47,382 bases of DNA from Marinilabiliaceae bacterium (GCA_021443545.1 JABUTU010000020.1:1-47382), one strand, 5' to 3'. Positions 1 through 8,542 are shown, counted from the first letter of the stretch. Translations and numbers: made by a program. The notes: generated from the letters alone by a model not told the origin.

Positions 1-58
1 TCGAACGCCCGACACTCGGTTTTGGAGACCGATGCTCTACCGACTGAGCTACACCCGT
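1..58 (-). tRNA. tRNA-Trp (CCA), 3' end cut by window edge
   Basis: Read on the minus strand, the first 58 bases fold as the 5' two thirds of a tRNA. The acceptor strand ACGGGTG starts at 58, followed by a D-arm (GCTCAGTCGGTAGAGC) and an anticodon stem TCGGT/ACCGA enclosing the loop CTCCAAA, which gives anticodon CCA. The T-arm begins with GTTCGA at the window edge, so the 3' acceptor strand lies outside. It follows tuf directly, as in other Bacteroidetes, where tuf, tRNA-Trp and secE-nusG are usually consecutive. It is probably co-transcribed with tuf and released by processing. Confidence 0.93.
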
Positions 59-60
59 AG

Positions 61-94
61 AAAATCAGAAGGGAGGGAAACTCTCTTCTGATTT
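61..94 (-). terminator. Hairpin between tuf and tRNA-Trp (terminator or processing site)
   Basis: The arms at 62-75 and 81-94 pair over 14 bp with one G-U and a 5-nt loop. The outer ten pairs are AAATCAGAAG with CTTCTGATTT. In the tuf direction the hairpin is followed by only about four T residues before the tRNA starts at 58, so it may be a partial terminator or an RNase processing signal that frees the tRNA. Confidence 0.55.
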
Positions 95-107
95 ATATTG
101 AGTCGTA

Positions 108-1295
108 TTACTCGAGAATCTCTGTAATCTGACCAGCACCTACTGTACGACCACCCTCGCGGATTGCGAAACGGAGACCGATGTTCAATGCTACTGGATA
201 GATAAGATCTACCTCTATCTCTACGTTATCACCTGGCATAACCATCTCTGTGTTCTCTGGGAGCTTAATCTCACCTGTGATATCAAGTGTACGGAGGTAG
301 AACTGTGGACGATACTTATTGTGGAATGGTGTTGTACGACCACCCTCTTCCTTCTTCAATACATAGATAGAAGCCTTGAACTTTGTATGAGGAGTGATTG
401 TACCTGGCTTAGCGATAACCATACCACGTCTAACCTCTGACTTCTCAATACCACGGAGGAGCATACCTACGTTATCACCTGCCTCACCTGTCTCAAGAAT
501 CTTACGGAACATCTCAACACCTGTACATGTTGTCTTCTTTCCCTCAGCACCAAGACCGATAAGCTGAAGCTCATCACCAATCTTAACAACACCTGACTCG
601 ATACGGCCTGTTGCTACAGTACCACGACCTGTGATTGTGAAGACGTCCTCAACTGGCATAATGAAAGGCTTATCTACAGCACGCTCTGGCAGTGGAATCC
701 ACTCGTCAACAGCAGCCATAAGCTCCATTACCTTCTCCTCCCACTGTGGCTCGCCGTTCAATGCACCAAGTGCTGAACCACGAACTACTGGTGAGTTGTC
801 ACCATCAAACTCATAGAATGAAAGAAGTTCGCGAATCTCCATCTCAACAAGGTCGAGAAGCTCAGCGTCATCAACCATATCCACCTTATTCATGAAGACA
901 ACAATACGTGGAACGTTTACCTGACGAGCGAGAAGAATGTGCTCACGTGTCTGTGGCATAGGACCATCTGTAGAAGCAACTACAAGAATAGCACCATCCA
1001 TCTGAGCAGCACCAGTAACCATGTTCTTTACATAGTCGGCGTGGCCTGGGCAGTCAACGTGCGCATAGTGACGCTTCTCTGTCTCATACTCTACGTGTGC
1101 TGTGTTGATTGTGATACCACGCTCCTTCTCCTCTGGTGCGTTATCGATTGAGTCAAATGCCTTAGCCTCTGACAAACCCTTCTTTGCAAGAACGGTTGTG
1201 ATAGCTGCGGTCAATGTAGTCTTACCATGGTCAACGTGACCGATAGTACCTACGTTTACGTGTGGCTTGGTTCTTTGGAATGTTTCTTTAGCCAT
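108..1295 (-). CDS. tuf: Translation elongation factor Tu
   Basis: EF-Tu is the GTPase that delivers aminoacyl-tRNA to the ribosomal A site. The 395-residue product has the full family length. The P-loop GHVDHGKT is at residues 19-26, DCPGH near residue 81 and the NKVD guanine-specificity motif near 136, followed by the two beta-barrel domains ending in GQITEILE. The start is an ATG at 1295 followed by [18 protein letters not shown], a typical bacteroidal N-terminus. A good Bacteroidetes-type promoter lies about 100 bp upstream. The gene is followed by a hairpin and tRNA-Trp, the usual head of the secE-nusG-rplK cluster that would lie left of the window. Confidence 0.98.
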   Translation of the reverse strand: MAKETFQRTKPHVNVGTIGHVDHGKTTLTAAITTVLAKKGLSEAKAFDSIDNAPEEKERGITINTAHVEYETEKRHYAHVDCPGHADYVKNMVTGAAQMDGAILVVASTDGPMPQTREHILLARQVNVPRIVVFMNKVDMVDDAELLDLVEMEIRELLSFYEFDGDNSPVVRGSALGALNGEPQWEEKVMELMAAVDEWIPLPERAVDKPFIMPVEDVFTITGRGTVATGRIESGVVKIGDELQLIGLGAEGKKTTCTGVEMFRKILETGEAGDNVGMLLRGIEKSEVRRGMVIAKPGTITPHTKFKASIYVLKKEEGGRTTPFHNKYRPQFYLRTLDITGEIKLPENTEMVMPGDNVEIEVDLIYPVALNIGLRFAIREGGRTVGAGQITEILE

Positions 1296-1399
1296 AATTC
1301 GAATTATTAGACAATTAGATATTAAAATATTTAATCTATATTCTGTATTTAAACTCTACATTCGTGGACATAGCTATCCAATGGTAGAATTTTCGGTCG

Positions 1400-1432
1400 C
1401 AAAGGTAGAAATTTGTTTTCGAATATACCAAA
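1400..1432 (-). promoter_or_regulatory. tuf promoter, Bacteroidetes sigma type
   Basis: On the minus strand TTTG (1432-1429) is followed after 21 nt by TACCTTTG (1407-1400). This matches the TTTG-N19-21-TAnnTTTG consensus of the Bacteroidetes primary sigma factor. Transcription should begin near 1393, giving a leader of roughly 100 nt before the tuf ATG. Confidence 0.75.
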
Positions 1433-1501
1433 CGAAGAGCGAGTTTTTTTCCCTTTGATTAGTTTTTTTTAACCCTATCACACTCTATTATTTAAAAGCA
1501 A

Positions 1502-2401
1502 CTACCTATGGGCAATATAGTTATCTAACGACAAACATACCTCCGTCGCATATTCAACCCCCTCCTTCACATTCATTTCCAAACTCTCCATCGAAAAACA
1601 CCTCTCTCCATCTTCAATACTTCGCGAAAATTTTGCAAGAAAGCCAGCATTAAAACTATCTCCTGCCCCAATTGTACTAACGGGTTTTATATCTCTTGCT
1701 TCAACATGCATATGCTCTTTACCATAAAACAACTCCACCCCTTTCGATGCCCGCGTACACACAAAAACCTTTCCCATCGACTCAAACATACTCTTATATA
1801 TCTTCTCTGGGTCGGTCTCTCCCAACAACAATCCAAAATCCTCGTCCGACCCTTTTACTATGGTAGCTTTTTCAAAATTGTATATGACATTGGGCATCAC
1901 AGCTTTCAACTCGCCCTTATGAGAAGCACGAAAATTCACGTCGTAATATATAACACTCCCTGCCTTATAAAACTGTTCCACCACATATTTGACCTGCTCG
2001 GCAAGAACTGGATTGATTGCATAAAAAGAACCAAAAAGCAACACATCCTCTTCATTCACTCTGGGTTCTATTTCATACATAGGTATCGCATCATGAGCGT
2101 GATCTTTATAGAATGTATAGTGCGCATCGCCAGCACTATCAATAAATGCTAACGACAAAGGACTTCTCATGGACCTGCGCGTCACAACATAACGCTCGTC
2201 GACGCCATTCGCTTTCAGAAAGCTCCTCGTCAACTCTCCTATATGGTCATCTCCCACCTCAGAAATAAAGCTGACTGCCCTACCTGAACGACCCAATGAT
2301 ATCATCGCATTAAACGTTGAACCTCCAGGCGTAGATGTCATAGGCTTATTACTGGTATCGAACAATATATCAAATACCGTCTCTCCTATTCCGTATATCA
2401 T
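1502..2401 (-). CDS. PfkB-family carbohydrate kinase (fructokinase-like)
   Basis: A 299-residue cytoplasmic sugar kinase of the ribokinase/PfkB superfamily, which phosphorylates a sugar or nucleoside with ATP. Visible motifs are the N-terminal di-glycine substrate motif (TPGGSTFNAMISLGRSG, about residues 25-40) and the C-terminal signature STIGAGDSFNAGF, whose GAGD holds the catalytic base and anion hole. Length is normal for the family. In Bacteroidales close relatives are usually annotated as fructokinases, but the substrate cannot be read from the sequence. The gene stands alone between tuf and a divergent transporter. Its start (ATG, 2401) lies about 65 bp downstream of a TACCTTTG box that interlocks with the divergent promoter. 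Confidence 0.9.
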   Translation of the reverse strand: MIYGIGETVFDILFDTSNKPMTSTPGGSTFNAMISLGRSGRAVSFISEVGDDHIGELTRSFLKANGVDERYVVTRRSMRSPLSLAFIDSAGDAHYTFYKDHAHDAIPMYEIEPRVNEEDVLLFGSFYAINPVLAEQVKYVVEQFYKAGSVIYYDVNFRASHKGELKAVMPNVIYNFEKATIVKGSDEDFGLLLGETDPEKIYKSMFESMGKVFVCTRASKGVELFYGKEHMHVEARDIKPVSTIGAGDSFNAGFLAKFSRSIEDGERCFSMESLEMNVKEGVEYATEVCLSLDNYIAHR

Positions 2402-2469
2402 AGATTCTGTTTATATCCTGTTACTACTGTAACTAATTATTGACTTTAATGTGTCTCTTTCTTAGCCTA

Positions 2470-2477
2470 CAAAGGTA
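2470..2477 (-). promoter_or_regulatory. -7 box of the PfkB kinase gene
   Basis: TACCTTTG on the minus strand fits TAnnTTTG. No TTTG is present at the expected -33 distance (about 2497-2501). That position is occupied by the -7 box of the divergent transporter gene, so the two promoters interlock. Confidence 0.5.
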
Positions 2478-2498
2478 AAAATAATCGTAACATTATAC

Positions 2499-2506
2499 TA
2501 ACTTTG
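2499..2506 (+). promoter_or_regulatory. -7 box of the Fsr-type transporter gene
   Basis: TAACTTTG fits TAnnTTTG and lies 25 bp before the ATG at 2532, so the predicted leader is under 20 nt. The -33 region (about 2474-2480) has no TTTG and overlaps the -7 box of the divergent kinase gene. Confidence 0.5.
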
Positions 2507-2531
2507 CACTCGACACAACAGAGCAACACGT

Positions 2532-3734
2532 ATGACAACAGAACAAAAGACCAAGACTTCATTTGGCATATTGATAGCTTTAAGCCTCAGTCACTTCTTC
2601 AACGATACATTGCAGGCCATTATCACAGCCGTATATCCTCTTCTTAAAAGTGACCTTCTCTTGTCTTTCCGTCAAATAGGTTACATCACTCTATTCTACC
2701 AGGCCTCAGCCTCTGTTTTTCAGCCTATATTGGGACTTTTTCTTGACAAGCGTCCTAAATCATATTTCCTCATGGTCGGCATGTGCTGTACCTTTATTGG
2801 ATTATGCACTTTGGCCTACTCTGACAGTTTCGCTATGACACTTGCAAGTGTATCTCTTGTAGGAATTGGTTCAAGCGTCCTTCATCCTGAGGCCAGCAGA
2901 CTTACCAGTATTGCCTCTGGAGGCAAACGAGGACTTGCACAAAGCGTATTCCAGGTTGGAGGTAATGCCGGGTGCGCCGTAGGTCCTCTCTTGGCGGCTC
3001 TTTTCATTGCTCCATACGGCCGTCAGAATATCGCCTTGGTAGCTTTGATAGCTATCATAGGTATTTGTGTAATAATTCCTATTAAGAGATGGTACAGCGG
3101 AATATTGAAAAGCTCTGATGGTAAGAAAAGTGCACAGATTGCCGCACAAAACCGACCTCTGTCGCGAGGCTATACAATCTTTGCCATCTGCATATTACTG
3201 GTGCTTATATTCTCGAAATATTTCTACATGGCGAGTTTGTCAAGCTACTACACATTCTACGTGATTGAGCGTTTTGGCGTGAGCGTCCAGACATCTCAGA
3301 TTATGCTCTTTGTCTTTCTTGCCGCAACAGCTATTGGCACTCTTATTGGAGGACCATTAGGCGATCGCATAGGCCGCAAATACGTCATCTGGATATCAAT
3401 CCTCGGCGCCTCTCCTTTTGCCCTTCTCATGCCAGGCTCTTCCCTCACTTCAACCATAATTCTCAGTTTCATGGTTGGTCTAATGATCTCTTCTGCGTTT
3501 CCTGCAATACTGATATACGCCCAGATTCTTCTGCCTAACCACCTCGGACTGGTGTCGGGGCTCTTTTTCGGATTCGCTTTCGGAATTGCAGGCATCTCAT
3601 CTGCCGTATTAGGATATATGGTTGATAGTATTGGGCTTGAGCATGTCTTCAGAATATGTTCTTTCATTCCTCTGCTTGGTCTAACAACATGCATGCTTCC
3701 TAACATCGAAAAGGGAAAGAGGCGAGACAACTAA
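2532..3734 (+). CDS. MFS transporter, fosmidomycin-resistance (Fsr) type
   Basis: A 400-residue inner-membrane protein with about 12 hydrophobic segments, of the major facilitator superfamily. The stretch SSVLHPEASRLTSIASGGKRGLAQSVFQVGGNAGCAVGPLLAAL (about residues 116-158, quoted in parts: SSVLHPEASRL, then QSVFQVGGNAG) is characteristic of the Fsr subgroup, which exports fosmidomycin and related compounds in Escherichia coli. A second MFS loop motif, GGPLGDRIGRK, appears in the C-terminal half near residue 274. The physiological substrate here is unknown; the family assignment is much safer than the drug specificity. The gene is followed by a separate promoter for the next transporter, so it is probably monocistronic. 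Confidence 0.9.
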   Translation: MTTEQKTKTSFGILIALSLSHFFNDTLQAIITAVYPLLKSDLLLSFRQIGYITLFYQASASVFQPILGLFLDKRPKSYFLMVGMCCTFIGLCTLAYSDSFAMTLASVSLVGIGSSVLHPEASRLTSIASGGKRGLAQSVFQVGGNAGCAVGPLLAALFIAPYGRQNIALVALIAIIGICVIIPIKRWYSGILKSSDGKKSAQIAAQNRPLSRGYTIFAICILLVLIFSKYFYMASLSSYYTFYVIERFGVSVQTSQIMLFVFLAATAIGTLIGGPLGDRIGRKYVIWISILGASPFALLMPGSSLTSTIILSFMVGLMISSAFPAILIYAQILLPNHLGLVSGLFFGFAFGIAGISSAVLGYMVDSIGLEHVFRICSFIPLLGLTTCMLPNIEKGKRRDN

Positions 3735-3754
3735 CATTGTATTTTCTTATCTAT

Positions 3755-3785
3755 TTTGCAAATAACTGACAAAATGCTAACTTGC
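3755..3785 (+). promoter_or_regulatory. Promoter of the SNF symporter gene
   Basis: TTTG (3755-3758), 19 nt, then TAACTTGC (3778-3785), a one-base variant of TAnnTTTG. The box covers the TTG codon at 3782, which therefore cannot be the translation start; the ATG at 3815 fits a leader of about 25 nt. Confidence 0.5.
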
Positions 3786-3814
3786 GGGCATTTTCCAATA
3801 TCAAGAAATTAGAA

Positions 3815-5137
3815 ATGAGTCACGAAGGTTTTGGTAGCAAAATAGGGGCAATAGCGGCTGCTGCGGGCTCTGCCGTAGGTTTAGGTAATATATGGAGATT
3901 TCCTTACGTCACTGGTGAAAATGGTGGCGCAGCTTTCTTATTGGTATACATTGCTTTCACGCTGATTATAGCTCTTCCCGTTTTGATGTCGGAATTTGCA
4001 ATAGGACGTACCACTGGTAAGCCTGTAACTGATGCATTTCGCTCATTAGCGCCTAAAGGCAAATGGTATCTGATCGGATTCTCAGGCGTTGTTTGCGCTT
4101 TCGTAATACTATCATTCTATAATGTAGTGGCAGGCTGGACTCTCTACTATACGTACCTATCTATAACTGGAGCACTTAACAATCTGTCGCCTGCTGAAGT
4201 TACTCAGACCTTCAATAATACTCTTTCTGACCCTGCGACATGCATCATATGGATGCTCGTTATGATGGGAATGACTGGCTATGTGGTTGCTCGGGGCGTA
4301 TCTGAGGGAATTGAGAAATACAGCAAAATACTGATGCCTATTCTTCTTGTCCTGATAATCTTGATATGCGTACGTTCGCTATCACTCGACACTGAAAATA
4401 AAGGAATCAAATTTCTTCTTTCCCCCGATTTCAGTAAACTGACACCACGAGCTCTCGTCGAAGCTTTAGGTCAGGCATTCTTCTCTCTTAGTCTTGGTAT
4501 GGGCACAATGACCACCTATGGTGCATACATTTCCAAGAAACAAAATCTTGCAAAATGCGCAACAAGCGTAGCCATTATCGACTTTATGGTTGCTTTTCTT
4601 GCTGGTCTCATGATATTCCCTTGTGCATTTGCATTCGGCGTTAACCCTGGTAGCGGCCCTGGCCTGGTCTTCGAGACTCTCCCGAATGTCTTCAACCAGA
4701 TGCCAATGGGACAGGTTATGGCTATAGGCTTCTTCACTCTTCTCGTCGTTGCCGCCGTCACATCGTCTATATCAATTCTTGAAGTCCTCGCATCATATTT
4801 CATGACAAAACTTAATATAGGACGGAAAAGAGCTACTGTCTTCTCGATACTACTATCCATAGGTTTTGGTATTGGTTGTTCGGTCTTTCCTACGATGCTT
4901 GACTTCTTCGACAATCTGTCGGCCAACATTCTCCTCCCATTGGGAGCATTTTTCATTATTCTATTCGTTCCACTCAAAGTTGGACCCGAAAGAATGAGAA
5001 ACGAAATGGAGGCTCACGGAGGAAAATTCACCTTGTTTCCTTGCTACTACTTTCTCGCCAAGTATATAGTTCCATGGGCTATACTATTTATCTTCATAAG
5101 CAAGATACTTCCTTGGCTGGGAATTAACGCATTCTGA
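3815..5137 (+). CDS. Sodium-dependent transporter of the neurotransmitter:sodium symporter (SNF/LeuT) family
   Basis: A polytopic inner-membrane symporter of about 440 residues that couples sodium influx to uptake of an amino acid or similar solute. The N-terminal signature GSAVGLGNIWRFPYV is TM1 of the LeuT fold, where sodium and substrate are bound, followed by NGGAAFLLVY. Eleven or twelve hydrophobic segments follow, as in short prokaryotic members. The ATG at 3815 (MSHEGFGSKIG) was chosen over the upstream TTG at 3782 because the latter lies within a promoter box. The stop codon is 3 bp before the start of the helix-hairpin-helix gene, so the two are probably co-transcribed, although no functional link is obvious. 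Substrate unknown. Confidence 0.93.
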   Translation: MSHEGFGSKIGAIAAAAGSAVGLGNIWRFPYVTGENGGAAFLLVYIAFTLIIALPVLMSEFAIGRTTGKPVTDAFRSLAPKGKWYLIGFSGVVCAFVILSFYNVVAGWTLYYTYLSITGALNNLSPAEVTQTFNNTLSDPATCIIWMLVMMGMTGYVVARGVSEGIEKYSKILMPILLVLIILICVRSLSLDTENKGIKFLLSPDFSKLTPRALVEALGQAFFSLSLGMGTMTTYGAYISKKQNLAKCATSVAIIDFMVAFLAGLMIFPCAFAFGVNPGSGPGLVFETLPNVFNQMPMGQVMAIGFFTLLVVAAVTSSISILEVLASYFMTKLNIGRKRATVFSILLSIGFGIGCSVFPTMLDFFDNLSANILLPLGAFFIILFVPLKVGPERMRNEMEAHGGKFTLFPCYYFLAKYIVPWAILFIFISKILPWLGINAF

Positions 5138-5140
5138 CAT

Positions 5141-6238
5141 ATGAACAAAAATACAAACCCCAGAGAGTTCTGGGGCTGGCTCAGCATACTTATTGTATGC
5201 CTTTTAGCTATTTTTTGCTGGGAACTATATCTTCGACACAGAGGAACCCCAATAATTACTGACAGTACACAATACTTGTTCGAGGAATACAACGGGGAGA
5301 ATACTCTGACAACAACAGATGACGACACTCTTTATGTCAATTCTGCTAATGCAACTCAGCTTTCTCGCTTTGGATTCCCTAATTATGTCGTTTTGAACAT
5401 TCTTAAATACCGCGATGCTGGAGGTTCTTTCCGCGAAATAAATGCTCTCAGAGGCGTGCATGGCATCGACTCGCTCTTTCTCTCCAACAAAGCTTCACTC
5501 ATAAATTACGAAGTATCAAACACTCAAACAACATACATATATAAGTACATATACAAGGGTGGCTCATCCGACAAGAAATATCCTACAGCGAATCATCCGA
5601 CACGCATAGGTCTTTACTATGCAAACGCCGACACGCTGCTTCTTCTCGGCGTCAGAAAAGAGGTTATTGATACTATCCTTCTATACAGAGACAGATTCAT
5701 TCTGACAGGGAGCATCTCTTTGGACTCACTGAAGATTCTGACAGCACTTGACATATCTGAAGTCCTCAAGCCACATATCAAGGGACAAAAAAAGTCATAC
5801 CATTCAGACGACAACTACACTCAAAGAATTGCAACTGCTGTAAATACACCGAGAATAGAACTCAACTCCGCCACACTCGAAGAGTTGTGTACAATAAAAG
5901 GCATCAAGGAGAAGACCGCATCTCTCATCGTCAGCCGACGCAGTGTTCTCGGTGGTTTTGTCGACACTAAACAGCTTCTTGAAATCAACATCATTGACAG
6001 CGCCCGCTACGAACTCATAGCCCCTCAGATAACAATAAGCACTAAGAATGTGACATTGATTGATGTAAACAAAGCAACTAAAAAAGAGCTCAAGAGACAC
6101 CCATACATGAACGATGAAATAGTCAACCGCCTTCTAAAAGAACGTTATCTATACAAAAAAATAACGCCCGAGATTCTCGATGACATTCTTCTGCAAGAGA
6201 AAAAGAAAGAATGGCTTATCCAATACATCAAGCTATAA
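5141..6238 (+). CDS. Membrane-anchored helix-hairpin-helix (ComEA-like) protein
   Basis: A 365-residue protein with one N-terminal transmembrane segment (about residues 10-28) and then a soluble region built from four ComEA-type helix-hairpin-helix units. Their recognisable cores are YVNSANATQLSRFGF, YYANADTLLLLGV, IELNSATLEELCTIKGI and LIDVNKATKKEL. HhH units of this kind bind DNA backbones non-specifically. ComEA itself has one tandem unit and binds incoming DNA in competence, so a DNA-binding role at the cell envelope is an inference. Proteins of this design are widespread in Bacteroidetes and mostly uncharacterised. It begins 3 bp after the symporter stop. Confidence 0.85.
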   Translation: MNKNTNPREFWGWLSILIVCLLAIFCWELYLRHRGTPIITDSTQYLFEEYNGENTLTTTDDDTLYVNSANATQLSRFGFPNYVVLNILKYRDAGGSFREINALRGVHGIDSLFLSNKASLINYEVSNTQTTYIYKYIYKGGSSDKKYPTANHPTRIGLYYANADTLLLLGVRKEVIDTILLYRDRFILTGSISLDSLKILTALDISEVLKPHIKGQKKSYHSDDNYTQRIATAVNTPRIELNSATLEELCTIKGIKEKTASLIVSRRSVLGGFVDTKQLLEINIIDSARYELIAPQITISTKNVTLIDVNKATKKELKRHPYMNDEIVNRLLKERYLYKKITPEILDDILLQEKKKEWLIQYIKL

Positions 6239-6309
6239 GAGAAACTCGTATTTTGCACCCAAATTCAAACAATTCAGCAAAATAAATCACTCTTGAGAAA
6301 TAAAAATGT

Positions 6310-6317
6310 TACTTTTG
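6310..6317 (+). promoter_or_regulatory. -7 box upstream of ddh
   Basis: TACTTTTG fits TAnnTTTG and lies 30 bp before the ATG at 6348. No clear TTTG is seen at the -33 position. Confidence 0.5.
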
Positions 6318-6347
6318 CTCCCAAATAAGTAACAAAATATCAAATCA

Positions 6348-7247
6348 ATGAATAAAATCAAAGCTGCCGTAGTTGGCTATGGTAATATTGGTCGCTACAC
6401 AATTGAGGCTCTTGAGGCTTCTGAAGATTTCGAAATAGCAGGCATCGTACGTCGTAATGGAGACGCTAACAAGCCATCTGAACTGGCTAACTACAAGGTA
6501 GTAAAGGATATCACAGAATTAGGAAAGGTTGACGTAGCTATTTTGGCAACCCCAACTCGTAGCGTAGAAGAACATGCCAAGAAGATTCTTGCAATGGGCA
6601 TCAACACTGTTGATAGTTTCGACATCCATACATCAATCATAGATCTCCGTCGCAGTTTAACCCCTGTAGCTAAAGAGCACAAAGCGGTAGCAATCATATC
6701 TGCAGGATGGGACCCAGGTTCAGACTCTATCGTCCGCACTCTCATGCAGAGCCTTGCTCCTAAGGGCCTGACGTACACCAACTTCGGACCAGGCATGTCG
6801 ATGGGTCACTCTGTATGTGTTCGCTCTAAAGCTGGCGTTAAGAATGCCCTTTCGATGACAATTCCTGTAGGAACAGGCATACATCGTCGCATGGTATATG
6901 TAGAGTTGGAAGATGGATACTCTCTTGAGGAGGTTACTAAGGCCATTAAGGCTGATCCATATTTCGCGAGTGACGAAACACATGTGATGCAGGTTAAGAG
7001 CGTAGACGAAGTACGCGACATGGGTCATGGCGTCAATCTCGTTCGCAAGGGCGTCTCAGGCAAGACTCAGAACCAGCTTCTTGAGTTCAACATGAAAATC
7101 AACAATCCAGCTCTCACAGCTCAGGTGCTCGTAAACGTCGCTCGTGCTTCTATGAAGCAACAGCCTGGATGCTATACCATGATTGAGATTCCTGTGATTG
7201 ATATGCTCCCTGGCGACCGTGAGGAACTCATCAGCCACTTGGTATAA
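6348..7247 (+). CDS. ddh: meso-Diaminopimelate D-dehydrogenase
   Basis: A 299-residue NADPH-dependent enzyme that reversibly aminates L-2-amino-6-oxopimelate to meso-diaminopimelate, a one-step route to the cell-wall cross-linking residue and lysine precursor. The N-terminal Rossmann motif GYGNIGRYTIEAL is clear, and the family-typical segments DSFDIH, SAGWDPGSDSIVRTL and TNFGPGMSMGHS follow. Length matches characterised Ddh enzymes. The gene has its own -7 box and stands between the HhH gene and rpsU, each apparently separately transcribed. Confidence 0.95.
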   Translation: MNKIKAAVVGYGNIGRYTIEALEASEDFEIAGIVRRNGDANKPSELANYKVVKDITELGKVDVAILATPTRSVEEHAKKILAMGINTVDSFDIHTSIIDLRRSLTPVAKEHKAVAIISAGWDPGSDSIVRTLMQSLAPKGLTYTNFGPGMSMGHSVCVRSKAGVKNALSMTIPVGTGIHRRMVYVELEDGYSLEEVTKAIKADPYFASDETHVMQVKSVDEVRDMGHGVNLVRKGVSGKTQNQLLEFNMKINNPALTAQVLVNVARASMKQQPGCYTMIEIPVIDMLPGDREELISHLV

Positions 7248-7280
7248 TCCTCACATTTAGAAGATTTTTTCTTCAAAAGT

Positions 7281-7312
7281 GTTGCATAGGTAATAAAAGT
7301 TACGTTACTTTG
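7281..7312 (+). promoter_or_regulatory. Probable rpsU promoter
   Basis: GTTG (7281-7284), 20 nt, then TTACTTTG (7305-7312). Each element differs from TTTG / TAnnTTTG by one base. The distance to the ATG at 7356 is 43 bp. Confidence 0.4.
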
Positions 7313-7355
7313 CACCACTTTTTAAAAACAATAAAAACATAAGTAACAAAGTATC

Positions 7356-7550
7356 ATGATTGTAGTACCAATTAAAGAAGGAGAGAACATCGAACGCGCT
7401 CTCAAAAAATTCAAGAGAAAATTCGAGAAGACTGGCGTTATGCGTGAGCTTCGTGATCGTCAAGCTTTCACAAAGCAGTCTGTAGTTAAACGTATAGCTC
7501 ACGAAAAGGCTGTATACGTTGCTAAGTTGCATCGTGACGACGAGATTTAA
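7356..7550 (+). CDS. rpsU: 30S ribosomal protein S21
   Basis: A 64-residue, highly basic protein beginning MIVVPIKEGENIERALKKFK, the S21 signature. It continues with the conserved arginine- and lysine-rich helices (RELRDRQAFTKQS). S21 sits on the 30S platform near the anti-Shine-Dalgarno end of 16S rRNA; in Bacteroidetes it has been linked to hiding the anti-SD sequence. In many Bacteroidales rpsU is followed by a tyrosine recombinase gene and hpf on the way to tuf. Here it is alone, followed by a structured non-coding stretch and a terminator. Confidence 0.97.
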   Translation: MIVVPIKEGENIERALKKFKRKFEKTGVMRELRDRQAFTKQSVVKRIAHEKAVYVAKLHRDDEI

Positions 7551-7580
7551 TCTTTGAGCAACGGAGTAATGAACAGTTCG

Positions 7581-7648
7581 ATGAAAGGGGGTTTGGTACT
7601 TTACTGACATAGTGGTGTGTGTGAACACATCAAGCTATGTCCTTTCAT
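7581..7648 (+). other. Structured 3' region after rpsU (possible ncRNA or 3' UTR element)
   Basis: Two nested helices abut: ATGAAAG (7581-7587) with CTTTCAT (7642-7648), and GACATAG (7606-7612) with CTATGTC (7635-7641). The inner loop holds further self-complementary GTGT/ACAC sequence. No reading frame explains it. It lies between the rpsU stop and a strong terminator, so it should be on the rpsU transcript. Fold and function are inferred by eye only. Confidence 0.35.
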
Positions 7649-7662
7649 AGACTTACATACAC

Positions 7663-7704
7663 GAGAGTGTGTCAGAATTTATTTTGACACACTCTCTTCT
7701 TATT
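7663..7704 (+). terminator. Intrinsic terminator downstream of rpsU
   Basis: GAGAGTGTGTCA (7663-7674) pairs perfectly with TGACACACTCTC (7685-7696) around a 10-nt loop and is followed by TTCTTATTTT. The minus-strand side lacks a T tract, so it acts mainly on rpsU. A weaker 7-bp hairpin (CTCTTTT 7730-7736 with AAAAGAG 7751-7757) lies closer to the convergent DUF2520 gene. Confidence 0.8.
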
Positions 7705-7781
7705 TTGTGATATCGGCCAAACTGACAAACTCTTTTAAATTCTCAAAGGGAAAAGAGCATAAATACTGACAACACTACAAA

Positions 7782-8540
7782 TCAATACTTACCCGATATT
7801 CGCTTTGATATCATCCGATAGAGTTCCTTCTGCTCTTCGTCTGACATTAGTGACACATGTCGCTCTAAGGTAACTTCATCGTGCCGCCTTGCAGGGCCGG
7901 TCTGCGCTTCATAAGGACTTTCATATAAACATTTTTCGATAGTCTGCCTTATCAGTTCGTCAAGCATGTGTGGGTCTAAGTCGGCAGATTCCATTATCTC
8001 GTATGCCTCCGCCACCATTCTATTGACAAAATTACTACTCCATACCGCAGCTAAATGCAAACTTAAACGCTGAGAGGATGTCGCTCTTGTGATAGTATTA
8101 TGAGGCAATAGCCATGCAAGTCTCTCCACGCTCTCGACATCTTTCTTCGTCGCACCCTCAACCAACCAATTAATCGTCTCGTAATCAAAATTGACATTCT
8201 TTGTAAATGACTGACAGGGGTACAAGACACCACGTTTTTCCTGCTTCAATGCTGTTATTGGCGTTGCCCCAGATGTATGAAGCACGATACCCTTAACTTC
8301 CGGCATAGAGACTGATATATCATGTATCGCACTATCTGCGACAGATATTATATAGAAATCAGAATTTGTAGGAATCGAAGATATATCATCTAAGAACACT
8401 GAGCATGCAACCTCTCCAGCCACTTTTTTAGCAGACAGCTTTCCGCGGCTCCAAATTGCATCTATCACAATTCCGCGGCTTCGTAACATTTTTGCGAGAT
8501 GCGACGCAACATTACCCGCCCCTATTAAAACAACATGCAT
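7782..8540 (-). CDS. Rossmann-fold and DUF2520 domain protein
   Basis: About 252 residues, with an N-terminal NAD(P)-binding Rossmann fold (HVVLIGAGNVASHLAKML) resembling ketopantoate and pyrroline-5-carboxylate reductases, and a C-terminal helical DUF2520 domain (from about residue 120). The middle motif LHTSGATPITAL is typical of this family in Bacteroidetes. The reaction is unknown; an oxidoreductase is likely. The ATG at 8540 is preferred to the TTG at 8546 because it lies 2 bp after the recN stop, the normal spacing for translational coupling. It is the last gene of the mltG-to-DUF2520 operon. Confidence 0.85.
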   Translation of the reverse strand: MHVVLIGAGNVASHLAKMLRSRGIVIDAIWSRGKLSAKKVAGEVACSVFLDDISSIPTNSDFYIISVADSAIHDISVSMPEVKGIVLHTSGATPITALKQEKRGVLYPCQSFTKNVNFDYETINWLVEGATKKDVESVERLAWLLPHNTITRATSSQRLSLHLAAVWSSNFVNRMVAEAYEIMESADLDPHMLDELIRQTIEKCLYESPYEAQTGPARRHDEVTLERHVSLMSDEEQKELYRMISKRISGKY

Positions 8541-8542
8541 AC

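Noticed and set aside
939..1151. Plus-strand open frame opposite tuf
   Set aside because: It lies wholly antisense to the highly conserved tuf gene and has no promoter box, signal or domain; a composition artefact.
3296..3730. Minus-strand open frame of 144 codons opposite the Fsr-type transporter
   Set aside because: Antisense to a well-supported gene, low-complexity charged composition, no start context. Other long antisense frames, such as 4516-4977, 9018-9464 and 11303-11842, were rejected for the same reasons.
7633..7642. The 10-mer AGCTATGTCC after rpsU also occurs (inverted) in the tuf leader, suggesting an old junction or attachment site
   Set aside because: A shared 10-mer is expected many times by chance in a window this size, and the flanks do not match.
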